A stretch of DNA of 33,106 nucleotides from Bacteroidales bacterium (GTDB taxonomy: Bacteria; Bacteroidota; Bacteroidia; Bacteroidales; UBA932). A program made the translations under genes and the position numbers. The stretch covers positions 1 to 33,106 of the forward strand of contig SUYY01000028.1 of the NCBI GenBank assembly GCA_015060205.1. The letters run 5' to 3'. The number at the start of each line of letters is the position of its first letter. Position 1 is the stretch's first letter. Shown here in pieces: positions 15,643 to 23,774 of the stretch. The notes below the pieces were generated by a model. That model saw nothing but the letters and a program-made list of their open reading frames with translations. It was not told the DNA's origin and did not search any database.

Positions 15643-16970
15643 CAAGACAGAAACACCTTGAAATCATGGCTCCAGCAGGCAATTTCGAATGCCTGATGGC
15701 GGCCCTGCAGGGAGGAGCGGACTCCGTATATTTCGGAGTTGAGAAACTCAACATGCGCTCCCACTCGGCCAATAACTTCAAGATGACCGACCTCGATGAG
15801 ATTGTCCGCATATGCTCCGAATATGGAGTAAAGACATATCTCACCCTCAACATAGTCCTCTATGACAGTGACCTTGAGGACATGAGACGCACTCTGGATG
15901 CAGCCAAGAAGGCAGGTGTCACCGCTGTGATTGCATCCGACATGGCAGCCATCGCCTATGCCCGAAGCATAGGGGTTGAAGTGCATATTTCCACACAGTT
16001 GAGCATATCCAATGCAGAGGCACTCAGGTTCTATGCCCAGTTCGCCGATGTGATCGTGCTTGCCAGGGAACTCAACCTCACTCAGGTCAAGGAAATAAAG
16101 GCAATCATCGACAGGGACAATATCTGCGGTCCTTCCGGACGTCGCGTGGAGATAGAGATGTTCGCCCACGGTGCGCTCTGCATGGCTATTTCAGGGAAAT
16201 GCTACCTGAGCCTGCATGAATATGGGGCATCCGCCAACCGCGGCTCATGCTACCAGATATGCCGCCGTGCATATGACGTGCGCGACAGGGAGACCGGTGC
16301 AGAACTGACGGTGGACAATAAATACATAATGTCACCTAAAGACCTGTGTACCATAGAGTTCATGGACAAGATAATCGATGCAGGAGTAACCGTGTTCAAG
16401 ATCGAAGGCCGTGCAAGGTCTGCGGAATATGTCAAACGCGTATCCTCATGCTACCGCCGCGCCGCAGATGCCGTATGCAACGGGACATATACTCCGGAAC
16501 TGGGAGCATCCCTCAAAAAGGAACTCGAAGAGGTGTTCAACAGAGGATTCTGGGACGGCTACTATCAGGGAGCACGTCTGGGCGAGTGGTCAGAAATATA
16601 CGGAAGCAAGGCAAGCAGAAAGAAGGTCTACTGCGGAAAGGTGACCAACTGGTTCGGAAAACTCGGAGTCGCCGAGATATTGGTAGAGTCCTACAGCCTC
16701 AAGGTAGGAGACAAGATTCTGATCATAGGTCCTACTTCAGGCTGCGTGGAATATACGGTTCCTGAAATCCGTGTAGACCTGAAACCTGTCCAGGAGGCAT
16801 CCAAGGGCGTGTTCTGCTCGATTCCTATAGACTGGTCGAAGGTGGTTCCCGGAGCGCGTGAGGAAGAACTCGGACTATGCGGAGACGGCTGCAGCGAGAC
16901 CGCGTGCAAGGCTATAGAAGAGACCCGTCTGAGACGTTCCGACAAGGTATATATCTGGTCTGAGGAATAA
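15639..16970 (+). CDS. peptidase U32 family protein (tRNA/rRNA hydroxylation type, TrhP/RlhA-like)
   Basis: 443 aa. Opens with EIMAPAGNFECLMAALQGGADSVYFG cut here as EIMAPAGNFE, a U32 hallmark. The U32 signature is EMFAHGALCMAISGKC (about 169-184), followed by ANRGSCYQICR and a C-terminal beta-barrel-like domain. Cysteines C180, C184 and those of GSCYQIC fit an Fe-S binding site. Members of this family such as TrhP and RlhA hydroxylate uridine-34 of tRNA or C2501 of 23S rRNA with prephenate-dependent chemistry, despite the peptidase name. Which RNA is the target cannot be told. It starts at ATG 15639, overlapping the synthase stop (ATGA), and ends 7 bp from the convergent recO. Confidence 0.85.
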   Translation: MTRQKHLEIMAPAGNFECLMAALQGGADSVYFGVEKLNMRSHSANNFKMTDLDEIVRICSEYGVKTYLTLNIVLYDSDLEDMRRTLDAAKKAGVTAVIASDMAAIAYARSIGVEVHISTQLSISNAEALRFYAQFADVIVLARELNLTQVKEIKAIIDRDNICGPSGRRVEIEMFAHGALCMAISGKCYLSLHEYGASANRGSCYQICRRAYDVRDRETGAELTVDNKYIMSPKDLCTIEFMDKIIDAGVTVFKIEGRARSAEYVKRVSSCYRRAADAVCNGTYTPELGASLKKELEEVFNRGFWDGYYQGARLGEWSEIYGSKASRKKVYCGKVTNWFGKLGVAEILVESYSLKVGDKILIIGPTSGCVEYTVPEIRVDLKPVQEASKGVFCSIPIDWSKVVPGAREEELGLCGDGCSETACKAIEETRLRRSDKVYIWSEE

Positions 16971-16977
16971 GGCCCGC

Positions 16978-17622
16978 TCAGGCGAATATTTCCCTGAGGA
17001 CCTTCAGGGAATTGACATTGACAGACGATTCCGTATGGAATTCTATATAGCGGAGGATCTCCTCCGCTATTTCATTTCTGGTCACTCCGTTAAGTGGAAT
17101 CAGCATGGACTCGGCAAAGGACATCTGCATGAAATCCTTTATGGTGCCGTCATGGTCGCCGACAAACGGAAGAAGGTCCCTTGACTCAGGCCTGAATCCC
17201 AATGTCACAGCAAGTTCCAGCAGAAAACGTATATGGAAATTGCTGAAATCCGACTGAATGGCATCCAATGTCAGGATACTCTTTCTGCACCACTGATACA
17301 GGTCCTGCTCCCATGCACCCTCCTTTATGGTACGGTAGAGGACCTCGCTCATGAACATGGTCATGGAGTTTTTCAGGATATTGTTGCGTATGCCTGTCAA
17401 AGAGCATGCAGACGAAAGATTACGTGCAGTGAAAAGTGTCGACTTGGAGGATTCGGCTATATCCGCTTCCAGAATATTGAGAGGCAGGAACAGCGACATG
17501 GACTTCTTTCCGACTCCGCGCACCAAAAAACTTCGCCGTCCATAATCTCTGCTCAGACTATGGACGACGATGGAATTTTCGCCGAATTTGGTCGTATGAA
17601 GCACTATCAGTTCGGTGTTCAT
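16978..17622 (-). CDS. recO: DNA repair protein RecO
   Basis: 214 aa. The N-terminal OB-fold opening (ELIVLHTTKFGENSIVVHSLSRDYGRRSFLVRG region, residues 4-36) and a helical C-terminal half with MFMSEVLYRTIKEG match Bacteroidota RecO. RecO loads RecA onto SSB-coated single-stranded DNA within the RecFOR pathway. The short zinc-finger cysteines of some RecO proteins are not evident. It lies 27 nt downstream of rdgB on the same strand without a visible promoter between, so probably co-transcribed. It ends 7 bp from the convergent U32 gene. Confidence 0.9.
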   Translation of the reverse strand: MNTELIVLHTTKFGENSIVVHSLSRDYGRRSFLVRGVGKKSMSLFLPLNILEADIAESSKSTLFTARNLSSACSLTGIRNNILKNSMTMFMSEVLYRTIKEGAWEQDLYQWCRKSILTLDAIQSDFSNFHIRFLLELAVTLGFRPESRDLLPFVGDHDGTIKDFMQMSFAESMLIPLNGVTRNEIAEEILRYIEFHTESSVNVNSLKVLREIFA

Positions 17623-17649
17623 GACAATCCTCCCGGTAATTGATATCCG

Positions 17650-18279
17650 TCAGGCATTCTGCTTCAGCCATGCAGCCATGGCCCTGAGCGCCTTGCCTCT
17701 GTGTGATATCTCGTTCTTCTGTTCTTCGGTGATATCGGCGAGAGTCTGTCCCGGATATTCATCCGCTATGAATATAGGGTCATATCCGAATCCGCCGTTT
17801 CCCGACTTTTCATATGCTATCACTCCTTCAAGAGTACCTTCGAAGAAATGTTTTTCACCGCCTACTATCAGAGTTATCACGCTCTTGAAACGTGCCCTGC
17901 GTGAGACCTTCTTCATCTTCAGGCCCAGTTTCGATGCCATATTCACCTCGCTCTCAAGCACTTTCAGTTCATACAGGACCTTGTCCATATTGGCATTGAA
18001 ATCCTTGCCCTCACCGGCATATCTTGCCGTATATACTCCCGGAGCACCTCCCAGGGCATCCACCTCCAGTCCTGTATCGTCTGCAAAACAGTCGCATCCG
18101 CACCTGTCATATAGATACTGTGCCTTCTGCAGTGAATTTGCCCTCAATGTGTTTCCTGTCTCCGGTATATCTTCCGTGATACCGAACTCTGCGGGGGTAA
18201 CGAGCGAAAAGCCCTCGCCTAAGATTTCTGATGCTTCGCGTAACTTACCTTTGTTGCCCGTTGCAAATACAATTTTCAT
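17650..18279 (-). CDS. rdgB: RdgB/HAM1-family non-canonical purine NTP pyrophosphatase
   Basis: 209 aa. Hydrolyses ITP, dITP and XTP to the monophosphates, so cleaning the nucleotide pool. Landmarks: FATGNKGKLRE (residues 5-15), FADDTGLEVDALGGAPGVYT (substrate loop), ARYAG and GFGYDPIF. A slightly longer middle segment (ESEVNMASKLGLKMKKVSRR) replaces the usual short loop. Its promoter is one of the clearest in the window: TATCTTTG at 18303-18310, with TTG 18 nt further upstream. It heads a two-gene operon with recO. Confidence 0.95.
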   Translation of the reverse strand: MKIVFATGNKGKLREASEILGEGFSLVTPAEFGITEDIPETGNTLRANSLQKAQYLYDRCGCDCFADDTGLEVDALGGAPGVYTARYAGEGKDFNANMDKVLYELKVLESEVNMASKLGLKMKKVSRRARFKSVITLIVGGEKHFFEGTLEGVIAYEKSGNGGFGYDPIFIADEYPGQTLADITEEQKNEISHRGKALRAMAAWLKQNA

Positions 18280-18302
18280 TTTCCTTCTTTATTAAACGGG
18301 GG

Positions 18303-18331
18303 CAAAGATACAAAAATTACTCCAAATACAA
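18303..18331 (-). promoter_or_regulatory. rdgB-recO promoter
   Basis: -7 box TATCTTTG (18303-18310) and a -33 TTG (18329-18331), spacer 18 nt, box 23 nt before the start codon. Confidence 0.65.
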
Positions 18332-18376
18332 CGCGCGGGAATGGCAAGGACCACCTCGCCAGACAATGTCGGAACA

Positions 18377-18407
18377 CCGGAAGCGTTGCAACCGTTTATG
18401 CTTCCGG
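18377..18407. terminator. hairpin at the end of trmB
   Basis: Perfect 8-bp stem, CCGGAAGC (18377-18384) and GCTTCCGG (18400-18407), spanning the trmB stop. No T-run follows, so termination here is only possible. Confidence 0.35.
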
Positions 18408-19220
18408 ATAGAATTTTGATGCGACGGAAAGTCCTGAAGCAATGACAAAATGATGATTCTCGTCTTTCCACCTGTCCTCTTCCCATTCAGGCGAGATATA
18501 GTCCCCCTGATGGTCTGCCAGAAACGAAAGATATGTGATAGGGAATCCCTGGGCAAGGTATTGCGATTCGTAGAAGGTCTGGACCTCGAAGAGGGCATCG
18601 ACAGCGGCACGGCCGCAGAGAGAGGAAAGCCCGCTCTCATATAATCTTTCCCTGTCAGCACCATATATGTCTGTCGCACAGGCAAGTATCTGAAGGCCGT
18701 TCTGTTGGGCCATAGCCCTCGAATATTCATGAAGATATCTGCTGTCGGTCTTAAGGTGAACGATTCCGCCTTCCTTCAGGAAATTGCGGTATCTGTTCAT
18801 GAAGAGCGGTGCCGTGAGCCTTTTCTTCTCACGACCTATCTGAGGGTCCGCAAAGGTAATCCAGATTTCAGACACTTCTCCCGGAGCAAAGAGTGATTCT
18901 ATGAATTCGATACGGGTACGAAGAAAGGCCACATTCTTCAAGCCATGCTCCTCCGCATATTTGGCACCCTTCCACAGACGGGCACCCTTGATGTCCACTC
19001 CTATATAATTGAAGGAAGGATTCCTTTCAGCAAGGTCAATGGTATAGTCTCCCTTTCCACATCCGAGTTCCAGAACTATCGGTCTGTCATTCCCGAAAAA
19101 ATCCCTGCCCCAGTTTCCTTTCATCGGATGGTCGCAGTTGAGCACCTCAGAAGTCTGAGGCTGGATCATGCATCTGAATGTCTCGTTTTCACGAAATTTC
19201 CTGAGTTTATCCTTTCCCAT
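18396..19220 (-). CDS. trmB: tRNA (guanine-N7-)-methyltransferase
   Basis: 274 aa. Methylates G46 in the variable loop of tRNA with S-adenosylmethionine. Motif I LELGCGKGDYT (50-60), GVDIKG for the acidic ribose-binding position, and ITFADPQIGREKKRLT (121-136). The last is the substrate-binding loop, usually PDPW or PDPQ; the first Pro is Ala here. An extended C-terminal part is typical of Bacteroidota forms. The start at 19220 lies 2 nt after the ricT stop, so it is the last gene of the trxA-to-trmB run. Confidence 0.92.
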   Translation of the reverse strand: MGKDKLRKFRENETFRCMIQPQTSEVLNCDHPMKGNWGRDFFGNDRPIVLELGCGKGDYTIDLAERNPSFNYIGVDIKGARLWKGAKYAEEHGLKNVAFLRTRIEFIESLFAPGEVSEIWITFADPQIGREKKRLTAPLFMNRYRNFLKEGGIVHLKTDSRYLHEYSRAMAQQNGLQILACATDIYGADRERLYESGLSSLCGRAAVDALFEVQTFYESQYLAQGFPITYLSFLADHQGDYISPEWEEDRWKDENHHFVIASGLSVASKFYPEA

Positions 19221-19222
19221 GA

Positions 19223-20365
19223 CTACTCCGCTTTCTGAGGTTTCCTGTTACGGTTGTTGCGTTTTTTCTTCTTGCGTCTGCGGGCCTCGTCGAAACGGGT
19301 GATGGAATCATCACCCACAGCGGTGACGAACTCCGGTGCTGCCGGCGCCACATCGCTCTTGAGCGACTCCGGTTTCTCTCCGTTGCGGTTCATCCTGATT
19401 ATATCCCACACATCCTCGGCATAGAGAGGATACAGGTTTGCAAGCGAGGACGGGTCATAAGAGAAATACATGATTTCCCGGAGGATATCCGTCTTCATCA
19501 GATAAGCAAGTCCGTCCTGGAACTCAAGAGGATTGTGCACCTTAGGAATACGCGACTGGGCGTCCATATAGGCAGCGGTCTCATAGTTCAGACAGCATTT
19601 GAGTTTTCCGCACTGTCCTGCAAGTTTCTGCGGATTCAGGGACAGGTCCTGGACACGGGCCGCAGAAGTGGTGATGGACTGGAATGATGATATATAGTTC
19701 GAACAGCAGAGTTCCCTGCCGCACACACCGAGTCCGCCTATAAGACCTGCTTCCTGACGGGCACCGATCTGCTTCATCTCGATCCTGATACGGAACACAT
19801 CGGCAAAGACCTTGATGAGTTGACGGAAATCGACACGTCCGTCCGCGATATAATAGAATATGGCCTTGGTTCCGTCTCCCTGGAACTCCACATCGCCGAT
19901 CTTCATCTCCAGTTCGAGTTCCTCTGCGATCTGACGGGAACGTATCATCACTTCATGCTCACGGGCAATAGCCTCCTGCCATCTTTCGATGTCGAAGAGT
20001 TTTGCCTTGCGATATATCTTCTTGAACTCATATGTCTCGGGATCTATCTTCCTGCACTTCATCTGACGTGCCACCATAGGTCCTTCAAGGGTCACTATAC
20101 CGAGGTCATGACCGTTGGCCGCCTCCACAATGACCATATCACCGGTCTTTATGCTCTGTCCGGAAGCGTTACGGTATATGCCCTTGCGGGTATTCTTGAA
20201 GCGCACCTCGAAAAAGTCACGGTACTGCTCCTGACTTACACCCTGGAGCCAGTCATAGACCTCGAGTTTGCAGCAGCCCTGACGGTAAGTGCATTCGAGT
20301 TCCCCATTCTCTGCTCTTTCCACAACACATCCGCGAGAACAGTCATATCTCTTTGATTCCATCAT
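19223..20365 (-). CDS. ricT: PSP1 domain protein, RicT/YaaT-type
   Basis: 380 aa. The N-terminal part carries CSRGC and RQGCC cysteines. The PSP1 domain core is ARQEAGLIGGLGVCGRELCC (about 213-232) plus CGKLKCCLNYE, the cysteine set that binds an Fe-S cluster in RicT. The C-terminal tail is a very basic low-complexity stretch (RRRKKKKRNNRNRK), possibly RNA-binding. In Bacillus, RicT acts with RicA and RicF to promote RNase Y processing; Bacteroidota homologues are less studied. holB directly precedes it and overlaps by ATGA, an arrangement also known from Firmicutes (yaaT beside holB). Confidence 0.9.
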   Translation of the reverse strand: MMESKRYDCSRGCVVERAENGELECTYRQGCCKLEVYDWLQGVSQEQYRDFFEVRFKNTRKGIYRNASGQSIKTGDMVIVEAANGHDLGIVTLEGPMVARQMKCRKIDPETYEFKKIYRKAKLFDIERWQEAIAREHEVMIRSRQIAEELELEMKIGDVEFQGDGTKAIFYYIADGRVDFRQLIKVFADVFRIRIEMKQIGARQEAGLIGGLGVCGRELCCSNYISSFQSITTSAARVQDLSLNPQKLAGQCGKLKCCLNYETAAYMDAQSRIPKVHNPLEFQDGLAYLMKTDILREIMYFSYDPSSLANLYPLYAEDVWDIIRMNRNGEKPESLKSDVAPAAPEFVTAVGDDSITRFDEARRRKKKKRNNRNRKPQKAE

Positions 20366-21420
20366 ATACTTAAAAACATACGGTTGACAAGGTCGCAGAA
20401 GACAATCTTGGAATTGACATTCCTGTCCACCATGGCCACGGCCTTCTCAATATTGGTTATAGTCCTCGAGCAGAAATTCTTCGCAACCCGGGATGATACC
20501 GAGGTATAAAATTCCTCTTCCTCAGGAGCGATATCGGCAAGATGCCTCATATTCTGCTGAATCATGAATATCTTTCTTATGCAATCGGCGGCAAAGGTAC
20601 AAAAACCTTTCTGTTTTTCGCGCGAATCAAGTGCCGCCATTGTCTCCGCACATTCAAGGCTTCCCATCAGGTCACGGGAAACCAGAGCATTCATCAGGTC
20701 TGAAAACAGGTCCATATTCCTATTGTACTCATCCCTGTCCTCAGCAGGTCTGAGTGCCTGAACACGCGCTGCCTCTTCCTTTGTCAAAGGCATGACCCTG
20801 ACACTTTGACAACGAGAGAATATTGTCTGCAGCACCTTCTCAGGGGCATGGGTGATGAAAAGGAATATCGTCTTTTCAGGTGGTTCCTCCACCATCTTCA
20901 GAAGTCTGTTGGCTGTCTCCTGGTTCATCTTCTCCGGAAGATAGAATATCACAGCCTTGTATCCGTCCGAAACGGAGGCAAGGGAGAGCCTGCTGATTAT
21001 ATGCTTCGCCTCGGCTACTGCGATAAGTCCCATCTTGCTTTCTATACCTATCGCCTTCTGAAGGTCAGACTCAGAGAAATAAGGATCCGCAAGAGCAAGT
21101 TCCCGCCAGTATTTCAGATATGATTCCGAGGTCGGCTTGTCGTCGGTGGTCTTCGGTCCCTTGTTGACAGGGAAGACAAAATGCACGTCAGGATGTATCA
21201 GTTTCGCCATCTGACGGCAAGAAGGGCATTCGCCGCAGGAATCCCCGCCTGAAGGATTGGCACAGTTCAGATACTGCACATAGGCCAGGGCAAGTGCAAG
21301 TGCACCACTTCCCTCGTTCTCATACAGGAGCATGGCATGGGCTACCCTGCCGCTGTCCGCCATGGATGCGAGAGTCCTGGCAATATTGCCGTTACCTATT
21401 ACATCTGCAAATCTCATCAC
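20362..21420 (-). CDS. holB: DNA polymerase III subunit delta prime
   Basis: 352 aa. Clamp-loader subunit of the replicase. It has the family's zinc module with Cys 53, 62, 65 and 68 (C-x8-C-x2-C-x2-C) and the SRC motif (IFSRCQ). The P-loop position reads ENEGSGALALA without the Lys-Thr/Ser needed for ATP binding, as expected for delta prime, which is not an ATPase. Overlaps ispB upstream and ricT downstream, both by 4 nt (ATGA), so translation is likely coupled through the three genes. Confidence 0.92.
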   Translation of the reverse strand: MMRFADVIGNGNIARTLASMADSGRVAHAMLLYENEGSGALALALAYVQYLNCANPSGGDSCGECPSCRQMAKLIHPDVHFVFPVNKGPKTTDDKPTSESYLKYWRELALADPYFSESDLQKAIGIESKMGLIAVAEAKHIISRLSLASVSDGYKAVIFYLPEKMNQETANRLLKMVEEPPEKTIFLFITHAPEKVLQTIFSRCQSVRVMPLTKEEAARVQALRPAEDRDEYNRNMDLFSDLMNALVSRDLMGSLECAETMAALDSREKQKGFCTFAADCIRKIFMIQQNMRHLADIAPEEEEFYTSVSSRVAKNFCSRTITNIEKAVAMVDRNVNSKIVFCDLVNRMFLSI

Positions 21421-22400
21421 CTGTTCCTTTTTGCAGTAAAATATGCCAGACGCTCAAGGCATTCCTTTTCATATGAATCCGGAAGCACATCCAGCGCCTT
21501 GACTGCATCATCCACATAAACATTCAGAGCATCCACCGCATATTCCAATCCGCCGTTGCTCTTTACAAAAGCCACGATTTCATCCCTGTATTCCGGATGA
21601 CCTGCAATATCCTTCACCATCTGCCTTATCTTCTCCTCCTGTTCTGCACCGGCATTTGCCATTGCACCAAGCAGAGGCATGGTTATCTTCTGTTCGAGGA
21701 TATCCACACCAAGAGGTTTTCCCACAGATTCCGTCCCGTCATAGTCCAGAATGTCATCCTTTATCTGGAATGCAAGTCCCAGCGCGACAGCATAGTCACG
21801 GGCAGCCCTTTCATAAGCCTCCGGGGCGGCAACCGACACAGCCGCGGAAACACAGGCAGCCTCAAAAAGTGAAGCGGTCTTGTTGTATATTATCCTCAGG
21901 TAATCACTCTGGTCAGTATCTCCGTTCTGTGCCTTCTGCAACTGGAGCATCTCTCCTTCCGCAAGGTCACTAAGGGTCTTGGAAAATATGCGGATGACCT
22001 TGGTATCGCTTTCGTCATCTCCGAGGATGAGTTCCATTGCCTTCACAAGCCAGTAATCGCCCAGAAGAACAGACACAGATGGCCCCATCAGGGAACGTAT
22101 CGTAGGCACTCCCCTGCGCTGGTCACTGTCATCCGCCACGTCGTCATGAAGAAGGGTAGCATTGTGCAGGAGTTCGGCAGATGAGGCATATCTGACCGTC
22201 GCTTCCGTCACCTTGCCTCCGTTGCAGGAGCGCGCAAACAGAAGTGCCAGAAGCGGACGGAGTTGCTTGCCGGAATTGGCAAGAATCGACTCATTGGTCG
22301 CATTCAGAAGGTCAATATCACTCTTGAGTACACCGGCGATACGACAGGACACCGCCGTCCAGTCTTCCTGAAGATATTCCTTGACAGTCCTTATATCCAT
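21417..22400 (-). CDS. ispB: long-chain polyprenyl (octaprenyl-type) diphosphate synthase
   Basis: 327 aa. Makes the side chain of respiratory quinone (menaquinone in Bacteroidales). First motif LLHDDVADDSDQRRGVPT (Asp 86, 87, 90), second QIKDDILDYDG followed by GKPLGVDILEQKITMPLL. A small residue, Ala, precedes the first motif (ATLLHDD), which suits a long product. Second prenyl synthase in the window; see 14659-15642. Starts 15 nt after the stop of the outer-membrane barrel gene and overlaps holB. Confidence 0.9.
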   Translation of the reverse strand: MDIRTVKEYLQEDWTAVSCRIAGVLKSDIDLLNATNESILANSGKQLRPLLALLFARSCNGGKVTEATVRYASSAELLHNATLLHDDVADDSDQRRGVPTIRSLMGPSVSVLLGDYWLVKAMELILGDDESDTKVIRIFSKTLSDLAEGEMLQLQKAQNGDTDQSDYLRIIYNKTASLFEAACVSAAVSVAAPEAYERAARDYAVALGLAFQIKDDILDYDGTESVGKPLGVDILEQKITMPLLGAMANAGAEQEEKIRQMVKDIAGHPEYRDEIVAFVKSNGGLEYAVDALNVYVDDAVKALDVLPDSYEKECLERLAYFTAKRNR

Positions 22401-22415
22401 GTCAGAAAACTTTGC

Positions 22416-22991
22416 TTAAAAGAAATATGTCAACGACAGGCTCACGCCGTTGAAATCCGCATTGTCGAAAAGTCCCTTCGACTTCGACTCCGGCAGAACA
22501 GTCCCGAAATTCCAATTATATCTTGCATTCACCTGGAATCTCCATATCTGCAGACCGCCACCGAGTCCGACTCCATACTCCCACCTGTTTCCATCCTTCT
22601 TCCACATGTTCTTCAGGTCCCCCCAACCGTTGACACCATAGCCTGCAAAAGGGCATACTTCGACATACGGTCTGAAAAGGATAAGGTCGGGTCCCCACTG
22701 GAAGGATGCGTTCAGGTCAATATAACCGACCGAAAGATCGACCGGCATAGAGTCGCTCGTCGCAGCCTTGACATCATAAAGAAGCGATGGCTGGATCTGA
22801 AAACCGAGTGGAAGGTTGAACTTGTAGACAAATCCGGCATGCCACTGGGTATGCGTTCCTGAGCCGATGTTTCCAAGATTGTAAGTATGGAAATTGGCAC
22901 CGCCGCACACACCGAAATTTCCGGCATGCATATCACCACCAAAACACAGCGACATCAGGAAGAATGCCGCTGCAAGAATCATCTTCTTCAT
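22416..22991 (-). CDS. outer-membrane beta-barrel protein, PorT/OMP_b-brl-like
   Basis: 191 aa, signal peptide (MKKMILAAAFFLMSLCFGG, residues 1-19). The mature part alternates hydrophobic residues in about eight strands with aromatic girdles (WHAGFVYKFNLPLGFQIQPS, YGVGLGGGLQIWRFQVNARY) and ends in SLTYFF, the C-terminal Phe that marks barrel insertion by BAM. Function unknown. It lies 8 nt after trxA and 15 nt before ispB, with no promoter in between, so it belongs to the same transcript. Confidence 0.85.
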   Translation of the reverse strand: MKKMILAAAFFLMSLCFGGDMHAGNFGVCGGANFHTYNLGNIGSGTHTQWHAGFVYKFNLPLGFQIQPSLLYDVKAATSDSMPVDLSVGYIDLNASFQWGPDLILFRPYVEVCPFAGYGVNGWGDLKNMWKKDGNRWEYGVGLGGGLQIWRFQVNARYNWNFGTVLPESKSKGLFDNADFNGVSLSLTYFF

Positions 22992-22999
22992 CTGTAACC

Positions 23000-23314
23000 T
23001 TAGAGAAGCGCGTCTATCTTGGATGCAAGGTCTGCCTTGGAAGCAAGTCCTACATGTCTGTCCACCAACTCACCGTTCTTGAAGAAAAGAAGGGTAGGAA
23101 TACTTCTGATGCCATATGTCATCGGAACGTCGTCGCACTCGTCGACATTGCATTTGCACACCAGAGCCTTTCCTTCATAATCTGAAGCAAGTTCGTCTAT
23201 GATAGGAGATATAGCCTTGCATGGACCGCACCAGGTAGCCCAGAAATCGACCACCACCGGCATATCTGTATTCAAAGTCTCAGCGAAATTCGCATCTGTT
23301 ATAGCCTTTGCCAT
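23000..23314 (-). CDS. trxA: thioredoxin
   Basis: 104 aa. Cytoplasmic disulfide reductase with the active site WCGPCK (Cys 29, Cys 32), buried Asp 23 before it (VVDFWA), and the cis-Pro loop SIPTLLFF. It heads the run trxA-omp-ispB-holB-ricT-trmB. Promoter TATATTTG with a TTG at -33 lies 44 nt upstream of the start. Confidence 0.95.
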   Translation of the reverse strand: MAKAITDANFAETLNTDMPVVVDFWATWCGPCKAISPIIDELASDYEGKALVCKCNVDECDDVPMTYGIRSIPTLLFFKNGELVDRHVGLASKADLASKIDALL

Positions 23315-23357
23315 AATCGTAAATGTATTAAATGTTTATAAAAACAAAATCCAATCG

Positions 23358-23388
23358 CAAATATAAAGATTTGCAACTGGATTTACAA
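23358..23388 (-). promoter_or_regulatory. promoter of the trxA-trmB operon
   Basis: -7 box TATATTTG (23358-23365) and -33 TTG (23386-23388), 20 nt apart on the minus strand. Confidence 0.65.
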
Positions 23389-23391
23389 CAA

Positions 23392-23421
23392 CAATACCGC
23401 AAGAAGATTCCTGCGGTATTG
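23392..23421 (-). terminator. terminator of the RND efflux operon
   Basis: Perfect 10-bp stem, CAATACCGCA (23392-23401) and TGCGGTATTG (23412-23421), 10-nt loop, followed on the minus strand by TTGTTGT. Lies just after the PII-like gene. It touches the -33 element of the trxA promoter. Confidence 0.75.
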
Positions 23422-23426
23422 CTTCA

Positions 23427-23720
23427 TCAATAATATTTTTCGACGTTCCATACAAACGCGCGGAGACCCAGGTCAGGAGTTTCCTCGTCCATTGCGCGGA
23501 GTTGCTCCATGATGCTGTCCACCTTGTCGTCAGGAACGAAAGTAAGCATCGCATTATTCATTGTAGGCCATGCATGGTTGCCCAGATGCGGCTCTCCTGT
23601 CTCGCTTCCACGTCCGGCGATGTCCTGCCACATGGTGAAGCCACGGACACCGATCTTCTGTATTGCATCGGCTATATCCATGTTGTAGGCCTGGTCGTAT
23701 GCCACAAATATACCTTTCAT
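23427..23720 (-). CDS. PG0541-type transporter-associated PII-like protein
   Basis: 97 aa with a PII-like (ferredoxin-fold) layout: KGIFVAYDQAYN first strand, helix IADAIQKIGVRG, a loop FTMWQDIAGRGSETGEPHLG in the T-loop position, strand NAMLTFVPDD, and helix VDSIMEQLRAM. Matches the family annotated in Porphyromonas as PG0541 transporter-associated protein. It is the last gene of an RND efflux operon, 54 nt after the pump. A sensor or regulator of the pump responding to a small ligand is inferred; the ligand is unknown. Confidence 0.8.
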   Translation of the reverse strand: MKGIFVAYDQAYNMDIADAIQKIGVRGFTMWQDIAGRGSETGEPHLGNHAWPTMNNAMLTFVPDDKVDSIMEQLRAMDEETPDLGLRAFVWNVEKYY

Positions 23721-23774
23721 ATCTTTGAATGTTATATATTTTACAAATGTCGATGAGTCTTGAAGCGGGGGCTG

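Noticed and set aside
16985..17010. Terminator between the U32 gene and recO
   Set aside because: TCCCTGA/TCAGGGA can pair, but it is inside recO coding sequence and no T-run follows on either strand.
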